10,213 nt of DNA, taken from the NCBI GenBank assembly GCA_023424275.1, contig JAFAED010000130.1, positions 1-10,213 on the forward strand, in the 5' to 3' direction. Within the stretch, counting starts at the first letter, position 1, and each line of letters starts with the position of its first letter. Position numbers and translations under genes: made by a program. Source of the DNA: Pseudomonadota bacterium (GTDB lineage: Bacteria; Pseudomonadota; Alphaproteobacteria; Sphingomonadales; Sphingomonadaceae). Shown here one piece after another: positions 1 to 6,326 of this stretch. Under the pieces are notes generated by a model. That model was not told the DNA's origin, did not search any database, and was given only the letters and a program-made list of their open reading frames with translations.

Positions 1-410
1 GTCGCGATCCGGTCGCGCAGTTCCAGCACATCGGCGCGTTCCATCGCACGTTCGATCGCCGCCGTATCGGCATCCGAAATCCGCGACATCGGCGCGAGGT
101 GCGGCAGCCGCCCCAACCCGACGAGCCGCTCGACCGTCAGCGGCCAGTGCAAGGTCTGCCCCTGCGGGACATAGGCGATGCGCCGCGCGAGATCGGCGCG
201 CGGCATCGCCGTCACATCGACACCATCGACCTCGGCGCGCCCGCTCGCGGGCACCAGCGCCAGCATCGCGCGCGCCAGCGTCGACTTGCCCGCGCCATTG
301 GGGCCGACGATCCCGGTCAGCGTGCCCGCGCGAAAACCCGCGCTGACGCCGTGCACGACCGTGCGGCGCCCGAGCGTGACGCCGATCTCGTTCAGTGCGA
401 TGCTCACCAT
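1..410 (-). CDS. btuD: Cobalamin ABC transporter ATP-binding protein, partial (C-terminus beyond window start)
   Basis: This is the N-terminal 136 codons of an ABC ATPase of the FecE/BtuD type, which hydrolyses ATP at the inner membrane to drive uptake through the permease encoded just upstream. The Walker A motif GPNGAGKST lies at residues 36-44 and the Q-loop (YVPQGQ) at about 80-85. The reading frame runs open to base 1 and ends just before the expected LSGGE signature, so the signature, Walker B and switch histidine lie outside the window. The chosen ATG at 410-408 overlaps the permease stop codon (ATGGTGA). A GTG at 407-405 would also work and would give a 4-base overlap. The operon context (cobalamin riboswitch, btuB, cobO, btuF, btuC) points to corrinoid transport. 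By sequence alone it could equally be a siderophore-type ATPase. Confidence 0.9.
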   Translation of the reverse strand, partial: MVSIALNEIGVTLGRRTVVHGVSAGFRAGTLTGIVGPNGAGKSTLARAMLALVPASGRAEVDGVDVTAMPRADLARRIAYVPQGQTLHWPLTVERLVGLGRLPHLAPMSRISDADTAAIERAMERADVLELRDRIA

Positions 411-1405
411 ATCCGTCGCTCCCGCATCAGGTGGACAAGGAAGATCGGCACCCCCAGAAAGGCGGTGACGACGCCCAGCTTCAGCTCGTTCGTCGTCGGA
501 ATGATCCGGACGCCAAGGTCGGCGAGCGTCAGCAGCGCCGCGCCGCCGATGGCCGAGGGCAGCAGGATCGCCGACGGGCTGCGGTCGGTCAGCGGCCGGA
601 TCAGATGCGGCACGATGAGCCCGACGAAACCGATCGACCCCGATACCGCGACCGCGCCGCCGACCCCGATGGCCGTACCGATCAGCAGCCGCAGCCGTGT
701 ACGCCGAAGGTCGGTGCCCAGCGCCTGCGCTGCATCCTCGCCCAGCGTCAGCGCATCGAGCGCGCGCCCGTTCCACAGCAGCATCGCACCGCCGATCGCG
801 ATGCACGGCAGTGCGATCCACACATGGTCGAACGACCGGTTCTCGAGGCTGCCGAGCAGCCAGGTCATGATCTCCATCGCGGCGAACGGATTGGGCGACA
901 GGTTGAGCGCAAGGCTCGTCCCCGCGATCGCGAGCGTCCCGACAGCGATCCCCGCGAGGATCAGCGTCAGCGGGCTTTCGGCCTTGCCCGACAGGATGAA
1001 CAGCAAGGCGAGCGACAGCAGCGCGCCGCCCGTCGCGAGCAAGGGAAGCATGACGGGATGGAGTTCGGCGATCCCGAAATAGAGCGCCGCGACCCCGCCG
1101 AGAGCCGCGGCGTTCGAGGTGCCGAGAACCGACGGCTCGGCCAGCGGATTGCGCAAATAGCCCTGCAGCGCGGCGCCCGCGAGCCCGAGGATCGCGCCGA
1201 CGCCGAGCGCGAGGATCGTGCGCGGCAGGCGAAGGTCGAACAGGATCACCGACGCCACCTGGTCGCCGTCGCCGGTCGCGGCAGCGATCAGCCGCGCGAC
1301 CGACAGGTCGACCGCGCCGAACAGCAAGGATCCGGTCGCGGCGACGAGTGTCAGCAGGAGCAGCGCCGCGATCAGCGACCAGCGGGGCAGGGCAAGGCGG
1401 TTCAT
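404..1405 (-). CDS. btuC: Cobalamin ABC transporter permease, FecCD/BtuC family
   Basis: This is a 333-residue polytopic inner-membrane permease, a usual length for the family, which works as a homodimer. Hydrophobic segments run through the whole protein. FecCD-family landmarks are visible: RLPRTILA at about 59-66, GAALQGYLRNPLAEPSVLG at 77-95, LTLGEDAAQALG at 219-230, and the GFVGLIVPHLIR element at 259-270 that normally contacts the ATPase. An in-frame extension upstream to 1489 exists, but those extra residues are arginine-rich and non-hydrophobic and overlap the btuF reading frame. The start at 1405 gives a hydrophobic N-terminus, an ATGA overlap with the btuF stop, and a GGGGA ribosome-binding sequence nearby. 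It probably passes corrinoid delivered by the binding protein into the cytoplasm. Substrate assignment rests on operon context. Confidence 0.93.
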   Translation of the reverse strand: MNRLALPRWSLIAALLLLTLVAATGSLLFGAVDLSVARLIAAATGDGDQVASVILFDLRLPRTILALGVGAILGLAGAALQGYLRNPLAEPSVLGTSNAAALGGVAALYFGIAELHPVMLPLLATGGALLSLALLFILSGKAESPLTLILAGIAVGTLAIAGTSLALNLSPNPFAAMEIMTWLLGSLENRSFDHVWIALPCIAIGGAMLLWNGRALDALTLGEDAAQALGTDLRRTRLRLLIGTAIGVGGAVAVSGSIGFVGLIVPHLIRPLTDRSPSAILLPSAIGGAALLTLADLGVRIIPTTNELKLGVVTAFLGVPIFLVHLMRERRIW

Positions 1406-2256
1406 GATCGGTCCCCGTCGATGCGCGCAATCTGCGCGGTCATGCTGCGCGCCGCTTGCGTGTAGGCGGGGCTGCCGCATACGGTCCACGCCTGCGGAAT
1501 GCTGATGCGCGGAATATCCTTGATCGCGGGATGGTGCAGCATTTCGCTGCCCTGATCGGTCACGACATCGGTCGCGCTCTCGACGATCAGGAAATCGGGC
1601 TCCGCAGCGACCATTTCCTCGAGGCTCAACTGCGACAGCGGCGGCTTGCCGAGCTTGCCCGCGAGGTTGACCAGCCCGACGCGCCCCATCAGCTCGTCGA
1701 TCAGCGTCCCCGTTCCGGTCATATAGCCGCGCCGCTGATAGTAAGCGGCGACGCGGCCTTTGCCCGGCTTGGGCAGTCCGGCGAGTTCGCCCTGCATCCG
1801 CGCGATCAGTGCGCTGCCGCGTTCGGGATGGCCGACCGCCGCCGCGGTCTCGCGGATAGAGGTGTAGATTTCGTCCAGCGTATTAGCGGTGGCGAGATCG
1901 AGTAGCGGATAGTCCTGCTGCGGCAGCGCGCGCAGCGCCGCGCTGCGGCTTGCCGGCATGCCGACGATCAAATCGGGTTCGATCGCCAAAATCTGCTCGG
2001 CCGAATTGCTGAGCAGCGGAATGCCCGCGGCTTTAGCCGCCTCGCCCGACATTTCCACATCGGTCGCATTTTTCGTCAGCCCGGCGATCTGCCCCCGGTC
2101 GGCGAGCGCGAGCACGAGCTGGTCGGCGCACAGGTTGATCGATACGATACGCTGCGGCACCGCGGGCGCTTTGGCGCGCGGGGCCGGGGAGGTCGCCCAG
2201 AGCAGCCCCGCGCCGCCCAGCAACGCCGCCGCCGCCGCAAGCGCGCGCCGGCGCAT
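1402..2256 (-). CDS. btuF: Periplasmic cobalamin-binding protein, BtuF-like
   Basis: This 284-residue protein of the helical-backbone-metal-receptor family (BtuF/FecB/FhuD) captures corrinoid in the periplasm and hands it to BtuC. The N-terminus is a signal sequence (three arginines, then a hydrophobic stretch over about residues 5-20). No lipobox cysteine is seen, so it is probably a soluble periplasmic protein. The family opening motif RIVSINLCADQLVLAL begins at about residue 36, and the conserved EPDLIVG follows in the middle of the N-terminal lobe. Only two cysteines are present, at about 43 and 260 (INLCAD and TVCGSP), which could form a disulfide. The ATG shares one base with the cobO stop (TGATG), and an AGAAGGGAA stretch lies upstream as a ribosome site. 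A haem or siderophore ligand is possible by fold, but the riboswitch-led operon argues for cobalamin. Confidence 0.88.
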   Translation of the reverse strand: MRRRALAAAAALLGGAGLLWATSPAPRAKAPAVPQRIVSINLCADQLVLALADRGQIAGLTKNATDVEMSGEAAKAAGIPLLSNSAEQILAIEPDLIVGMPASRSAALRALPQQDYPLLDLATANTLDEIYTSIRETAAAVGHPERGSALIARMQGELAGLPKPGKGRVAAYYQRRGYMTGTGTLIDELMGRVGLVNLAGKLGKPPLSQLSLEEMVAAEPDFLIVESATDVVTDQGSEMLHHPAIKDIPRISIPQAWTVCGSPAYTQAARSMTAQIARIDGDRS

Positions 2257-2864
2257 CAGAACTCGATTCCCTTCTGTGCCTTCACATTCTGCTCGCGGAA
2301 CGGATGCTTCACCTGCGCCATTTCGGTGACCAGGTCGGCGGCGTCGATCAATTCCTGCGGTGCATTGCGCCCGGTGATGATCACATGCGTCATATGCGGT
2401 TTCGCACCCAGCGCCTCCAGCACCTCACCCACCGGCAGATAGTCATAGCGCAGCACGATGTTGAGCTCGTCGGCGATCACCATCGCATAGCTCGGATCGG
2501 CGATCATGCGCTTCACCTCATCCCACGCTTCGCGCGCGACCGCGATGTCGCGCGTCCGGTCCTGCGTGTCCCAGGTAAAGCCTTCGCCCATCGGCTTGAA
2601 TTGGATCAGCTCGGGAAAGCGGTCGAACACCGCTTTCTCGCCCGTCGTCATCGCGCCCTTCACAAATTGCACGACCCCGACCTTCATGTCGTGCCCGATC
2701 GCGCGCACCGCCATGCCGAGCGCGGCGGAAGTCTTGCCCTTGCCGGGGCCGGTGTGGACGATCACCAGCCCCTTTTCGACCGTCTTGGTCGCGACCTTTT
2801 TGTTCTGCGCCGCCTGAATTTTCTTCATCTTCGCCGTATGTTCGGCGTCGGTGCGCGCCTTCAT
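2256..2864 (-). CDS. cobO: Cob(I)yrinic acid a,c-diamide / cob(I)alamin adenosyltransferase (CobA/CobO/BtuR type)
   Basis: This cytoplasmic enzyme transfers the 5'-deoxyadenosyl group of ATP to the cobalt of reduced corrinoids, giving the adenosyl form. The 202-residue length matches the family. The P-loop GPGKGKT is at 39-45, preceded by the usual KGLVIVHT strand. FTWDTQD is at about 96-102, ADELN at 131-135, TGRNAP at 164-169, and the characteristic C-terminal tail KAQKGIEF closes the protein. The ATG at 2864 shares a base with the btuB stop (TGATG). An internal Met at residue 13 is possible, but translational coupling favours the longer form. Its place inside an uptake operon suggests a role in assimilating imported corrinoid, although the same enzyme serves de novo synthesis. 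Whether the strain also makes B12 cannot be told from this window. Confidence 0.96.
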   Translation of the reverse strand: MKARTDAEHTAKMKKIQAAQNKKVATKTVEKGLVIVHTGPGKGKTSAALGMAVRAIGHDMKVGVVQFVKGAMTTGEKAVFDRFPELIQFKPMGEGFTWDTQDRTRDIAVAREAWDEVKRMIADPSYAMVIADELNIVLRYDYLPVGEVLEALGAKPHMTHVIITGRNAPQELIDAADLVTEMAQVKHPFREQNVKAQKGIEF

Positions 2865-4720
2865 CAGAAGCGCGCCCGCACGCCGCCATAGGCCGCGCGG
2901 CCATAGGTGCCGTAATTGAACGCGGTCGCATAATCGGCGTCGAACAGATTGTCGACGCGGCCGTAAATCTCGAAATGGCCGCCCACGGGGAGGGAGGCGC
3001 GAATACCCGCGAGCGCATAGCCGTCGAGCGGCACATTGTTGGCGAAATCGTCGAAACTGTCGCCGACCATCGTCAGCGTCGCGCCGGTCGACAGGCCGAA
3101 CGACCAGTCATAATCGGCCGACAGGCTGACCGCATGCGCGGCGCGGCGCGGCAGGCGCTTGCCGTCGAACGCCGGGCGCCCCGTCCGGTCGCGCGCGTCG
3201 ATATAGCTGTACGATGCGGTGACGTTCAGCGCGTCGACGGGCTTCAGCGCCAGCGTCGCCTCGATCCCCTTGGCGCGCGTGCGATCGATATTGCCATATT
3301 TGAAGGTCGCATTGTCGTAATTGATCTGGTCGGTCGTGTTGCGCAGGAAAGCGGTCAGCGAGATCAGCGCACGGCCGTCGGCCAGGCTCTGGTCGATGCC
3401 GATGTCATAGCTTTTCGACCGTTCGGGGCGCAGCGCCGGATTGCGGACAAATGCATCGTAAAGCTGGTACAGCGATGGTGCCTTGAACCCCTCGCCATAG
3501 CTCAGGCGGAAATTGGTCGCGCCGGCATTGGGCGAATAATTGGCATTGGCACCAAACGTCGTCGCGCCGCCGAACTGGCTGTGGTCGTCGTGACGGACCC
3601 CGCCCGACAGCGACAGGCCGGTGAACGGCTGGACGATCCCCAGCGCATAGACGCTGTCGATATTGGCCTTCTGGCTGTCGGTCGATCCAAAGCCGAAGAA
3701 ATCATAATCGGGGCGCTCATGCTCGTAACCGAAGATCAGCTTCGCTTGGCTGGCCGGCGTCACGACGCCCTGATATTCGAACCGCAAATTGGTGCCCGAA
3801 TAGCCGTAATCGGGCGCGGTACCGCGCACGAAATAATAATCGCGCTCGTTGCGCATCCACGTCACCGCCGCGCGGCTGGTGAAATTGCCGTCGAACAGGC
3901 CAAGGTTCAGCCCCGCATAACCGACATACTGGTCGAGCTTGGCGACGTCGGCGCTGTCGGCGGGCGCGCCGAAGAAGCTGTCATAATCAAGGTCGGCGTT
4001 GATGTAATAACCGCGCAGGTCAAGGCTCAGCGCGTCGCTGAACGCGATCTTCAGCCGCGCGTTGCCCGCGAAATTCTTATATCCATCCTTCTCGGTGCCG
4101 ACCGCCGCCGACGAAATGCCGTCGGTACGGAAATAGGCCCCGCCGATCCCGCCCGAAATCGCCCCGGCGGTGCCCGACACATCGGCCTTGGCATTGAGCG
4201 TATCGCTATAGCCATATTCAGCCGAGGCGCCTGCCGCAAAGCCTTCGGCCGGCGTCGCGGTCATCAGGCTGACCACGCCGCCGATTGCCTGGCTGCCGTG
4301 CACGACCGAGTTCGACCCGCGCAGCACTTCGATCCGGTCGATGTTGCCGGTCAGCAGATGGCCGAAATCATATCCGTCGCCGATGCCGCTCGGATCGTTG
4401 ACCTTCACCCCGTCGATCAGCACGAGGGTCTGCGTCGTTTCCGCACCGCGCAGCGAAATGCCCGCGACCGATCCGGTGCTGCCCGTGCGGCTGAAGCGGA
4501 CGCCGGGCGTCGTCGCGAGCAGGTCGACGATATCGACCGTCTGGCGCTTTTCGATCGTGTCGGCGTCGATGATCGTGATCGCTTGACCGACTTCGTCGCG
4601 CGGCTGCTCGATCCCCGATGCGGTGACGACGATGTCGTCGCGCTCGCTGCCGGTGGTTTCGGCCAGCGCGGGCGTCGCCGCCGTCAAAGCCAACAGGGAA
4701 ATGGTCGCAAATTTCAACAT
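2864..4720 (-). CDS. btuB: TonB-dependent outer-membrane vitamin B12 receptor
   Basis: This 618-residue outer-membrane beta-barrel imports corrinoid using energy from TonB/ExbBD; E. coli BtuB is of very similar length. A signal peptide occupies residues 1-20 (hydrophobic core, ending ALA). A TonB box DDIVVTA follows at about 28-34, closely resembling the DTLVVTA of E. coli BtuB. The plug domain spans about 40-155, with the conserved LVLIDGVKVND and IEVLRGSNSVVHGSQAIGG segments. The rest is barrel, ending in the classical C-terminal phenylalanine (GGVRARF). The frame is open upstream to 4798, but the signal peptide fixes the start at 4720. A GGGGG run at 4728-4732 is the only ribosome-site candidate, and it sits beside a possible hairpin. 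The cobalamin riboswitch upstream is the main argument for B12 rather than iron-siderophore. Confidence 0.94.
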   Translation of the reverse strand: MLKFATISLLALTAATPALAETTGSERDDIVVTASGIEQPRDEVGQAITIIDADTIEKRQTVDIVDLLATTPGVRFSRTGSTGSVAGISLRGAETTQTLVLIDGVKVNDPSGIGDGYDFGHLLTGNIDRIEVLRGSNSVVHGSQAIGGVVSLMTATPAEGFAAGASAEYGYSDTLNAKADVSGTAGAISGGIGGAYFRTDGISSAAVGTEKDGYKNFAGNARLKIAFSDALSLDLRGYYINADLDYDSFFGAPADSADVAKLDQYVGYAGLNLGLFDGNFTSRAAVTWMRNERDYYFVRGTAPDYGYSGTNLRFEYQGVVTPASQAKLIFGYEHERPDYDFFGFGSTDSQKANIDSVYALGIVQPFTGLSLSGGVRHDDHSQFGGATTFGANANYSPNAGATNFRLSYGEGFKAPSLYQLYDAFVRNPALRPERSKSYDIGIDQSLADGRALISLTAFLRNTTDQINYDNATFKYGNIDRTRAKGIEATLALKPVDALNVTASYSYIDARDRTGRPAFDGKRLPRRAAHAVSLSADYDWSFGLSTGATLTMVGDSFDDFANNVPLDGYALAGIRASLPVGGHFEIYGRVDNLFDADYATAFNYGTYGRAAYGGVRARF

Positions 4721-4727
4721 GGGAAGG

Positions 4728-4792
4728 CCCCCGCACGCCGACAACGAAGGCGGAGCCTGCCGATACGCGCGCGCGATCGACCGATGTCGGCG
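4728..4792 (-). promoter_or_regulatory. Candidate expression-platform hairpin and ribosome site in the btuB leader
   Basis: Two perfect 8-base arms, CGCCGACA (minus strand, 4792-4785) and TGTCGGCG (4743-4736), could pair. A small AGGC/GCCT hairpin (4748-4758) is nested between them. The 3' arm ends four bases before the GGGGG run (4732-4728) that is the only Shine-Dalgarno-like sequence ahead of the btuB ATG. No U-run follows, so it does not look like an intrinsic terminator. Control of translation initiation is the more natural guess. The arms are seen in the sequence; the function is inferred. Confidence 0.35.
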
Positions 4793-4829
4793 GCGCAAGT
4801 GGCGTCATGGCCTGCGACCCCGTCACCGA

Positions 4830-4845
4830 GGCGGCTCCGGCCGCC
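4830..4845 (-). repeat. GC-rich hairpin in the btuB leader
   Basis: A perfect 6-base-pair stem, GGCGGC/GCCGCC, closes a four-base loop (CGGA on the minus strand). It lies 65 bases downstream of the riboswitch aptamer. No T-run follows, so it is not called a terminator. A GGTGAC sequence able to pair with the riboswitch (4827-4822) starts two bases after it, so the hairpin may be part of the regulatory domain. Confidence 0.45.
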
Positions 4846-4910
4846 TGGTTGTCGCTCGACGGAAACCTCCGTGCCGCGGTCTTTCCCTGGACCTTGGCAT
4901 TGAGCGACCC

Positions 4911-5104
4911 ACGCCGGCAGGTCTCCTGGCTCGCGGGTCAGGGCTCGATGCACGCCTTCCCAGGTGACCCCAGTGGCTGATCCGCAGAACCGGACCGGTG
5001 CATCTCGCTCGCCGCTTACAGTTGCAGGGACAGCCTCGGCTTCGGGGGTTCAGGACGAACCCCTTCACCGCGTTCCCATTTTAAGCCCTTCCGGGCACCG
5101 GCGC
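4911..5104 (-). ncRNA. Cobalamin riboswitch (B12 element)
   Basis: This cis-acting RNA binds adenosyl- or other cobalamin and switches off the downstream uptake genes. The class landmarks appear in the right order on the minus strand. They are AATGGGAACGCGGTG at 5080-5066, GCAACTGTAAGCGG at 5025-5012, GCCACTGG at 4977-4970, GGGAAGGCG at 4961-4953, and the B12 box AGCCAGGAGACCTGCC at 4931-4916. Pairing supports it: a closing P1-like stem GCGCCGG (5104-5098) with CCGGCGT (4917-4911, one G-U pair); a perfect 7-base-pair hairpin at 5063-5045; and a long-range stem GATGCAC (5004-4998) with GTGCATC (4953-4947). The outer limits are set by the P1 pairing and could shift by a few bases. It lies 190 bases before btuB, consistent with a separate expression platform. 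Confidence 0.96.
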
Positions 5105-5136
5105 GATCATGCGCAGGGCAAGCCCCGCACGCGCCG

Positions 5137-5164
5137 CCCATAGCGGAATCGCGCTTTTGCGCAA
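5137..5164 (-). promoter_or_regulatory. Weak sigma-70-like promoter candidate for the B12 operon
   Basis: On the minus strand TTGCGC (5164-5159) and TATGGG (5142-5137) are separated by 16 bases. Transcription would begin near 5130, about 25 bases before the riboswitch P1 stem. The position is right for a promoter between the preceding thiolase gene (stop at 5170-5168) and the riboswitch, but the -10 match is poor and such pairs occur by chance. The -35 element overlaps a small GCGC-TTTT-GCGC palindrome at 5151-5162. Confidence 0.25.
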
Positions 5165-5167
5165 TGG

Positions 5168-6325
5168 CTATTGGCGCTCGACGATCATCGCCGCGCCGAC
5201 CCCCATCGCGCCGGTCAGCACGACCAGTCCGTAGCGGCCGCGGCACGCGTCGAGCGTGTCGAGCAGGGTCGAGGTCAGGATCGCGCCGCTCGCGCCCATC
5301 GGATGCCCCTTGGCGAGATGGCCGCCGCTGACGTTGACCCGCGCCGGATCGGCATCGCGGTCGCGCAGGAATTTGGCGATCGTGACAGCGAACGCCTCCA
5401 TGAACTCGATCCGGTCCATGTCGTCCAGCGTCAGCCCGGCGCGCGTCAGCACCTTGTCCATCGCCGCGAACCCCGCGGTCAGTGAGGCGGCGGGGTCGCC
5501 GCCGCTCTCGGCAAAGGCGACCACGCGGGCGCAGGGCGCGATACCGAGGCCTTCGCCGCCGACCAGCGCCAGCCCCGCGCCGTCGCAGATCGCCGGCGCG
5601 TGCGCGATGCTGTGCAGCGGTTCAAAGGTCGCGCCTTCGAGCGTACCCGCATATTGCGCCTGCAGTTCGCCAAAGGCGGCGGGCGCGGCGGCGAGCGATT
5701 CCGCGCTCGTTTGCGGCCGGATACATTCCTCGCCCGCCAGCGCGCCGGTCGCGATGCGCGAGGCCTGCAGCGCGGCGTCGTTTTCGGTCGCCGCCGCTTT
5801 CTGCTGCGAGCCGAGCGCCACCGCATCGAGCTCGGCGCGCGTGATGCCTTCGACATGGGCGAGCCGGTCGGCAGCGAGCACCGGCGGCACGAAGCGCGCG
5901 CGCGGTGGCAGTTCGTCGTTGGCGTAAAAGCCCGCGCGGTCGCCGAGGAACGGGCTCGCGCTCATCGATTCAACGCCGCCCGCGAGGATGTGCGTCGCTT
6001 CGCCGCTTGCGACCTTCGCCACCGCCTGACCGATCGCTGACAACCCCGACGCGCAATAATTGTTGATGCTGTGCGCCGCCGCGGTGTCGGGAAGCTCCGC
6101 GTGGAGCTTTGCCAGCATCGCGATATGCCCCCCTTGTGCGCCGCTCTGCGTGACGCAGCCGAGTAGCAGCGCGTCGGGCGCCGACGCGATATCGCCGCAA
6201 CGTGCTGCAAGCGCTGCTGCCTGCTGGCGCACGAGTTCCTGTGGGCTCAGCCCGGCAAGCCCGCCATCGGGTCGCGCCTTGCCGCGCGGCGTGCGCACCG
6301 CGTCGTAGATATAAACGTCGGTCAA
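5168..6325 (-). CDS. Thiolase family protein with altered active site
   Basis: This is a 385-residue thiolase-fold protein, a family that makes or cleaves 3-ketoacyl-CoA. The N-terminal nucleophile is present as Cys91 in NNYCASG, and the GHP histidine as His341 in NVSGGHLAKGHPMGASGA. Two usual catalytic elements are changed. The NEAFA loop reads MEAFA (Met309). The C-terminal CxGGG motif is replaced: the last 24 residues contain no cysteine, and an ungapped alignment with the AtoB tail puts Thr371 at the cysteine position. The start is inferred to be TTG at 6325-6323, giving the typical TDVYIYDAVRTPRGK opening. It sits one base after the upstream stop, and the next in-frame ATG upstream (6475) lies deep inside the neighbouring gene. 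It is the last gene of the cluster, before the B12 operon. It may be a degradative thiolase, a partner subunit of the upstream thiolase, or an enzyme with other Claisen/aldol chemistry. Confidence 0.9.
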   Translation of the reverse strand: MTDVYIYDAVRTPRGKARPDGGLAGLSPQELVRQQAAALAARCGDIASAPDALLLGCVTQSGAQGGHIAMLAKLHAELPDTAAAHSINNYCASGLSAIGQAVAKVASGEATHILAGGVESMSASPFLGDRAGFYANDELPPRARFVPPVLAADRLAHVEGITRAELDAVALGSQQKAAATENDAALQASRIATGALAGEECIRPQTSAESLAAAPAAFGELQAQYAGTLEGATFEPLHSIAHAPAICDGAGLALVGGEGLGIAPCARVVAFAESGGDPAASLTAGFAAMDKVLTRAGLTLDDMDRIEFMEAFAVTIAKFLRDRDADPARVNVSGGHLAKGHPMGASGAILTSTLLDTLDACRGRYGLVVLTGAMGVGAAMIVERQ

Positions 6326-6326
6326 T

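Noticed and set aside
395..1465. Plus-strand open frame of 356 codons opposite btuC
   Set aside because: The product would be extremely rich in Arg, Gln and Asp with no hydrophobic pattern. The minus-strand permease explains the region.
4830..4845. GC-rich hairpin as a Rho-independent terminator of the riboswitch
   Set aside because: The stem is strong, but the following minus-strand bases (TCGGTGACGGGG) contain no U-tract.
2975..4903. Long open frame of 642 codons on the plus strand opposite btuB
   Set aside because: It is the shadow of btuB. The translation is arginine-rich, has no recognisable domain, and runs through the riboswitch leader. Long antisense frames are expected in GC-rich coding DNA.
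4714..4953. Short minus-strand open frame spanning the riboswitch 3' part and leader, as a possible leader peptide
   Set aside because: It overlaps the conserved B12 box, which explains the sequence. No ribosome site or peptide-like feature was seen.
5151..5162. GCGC-TTTT-GCGC palindrome just after the thiolase stop as an intrinsic terminator
   Set aside because: The stem is only four base pairs and no T-run follows in the minus-strand direction, so termination is not supported.
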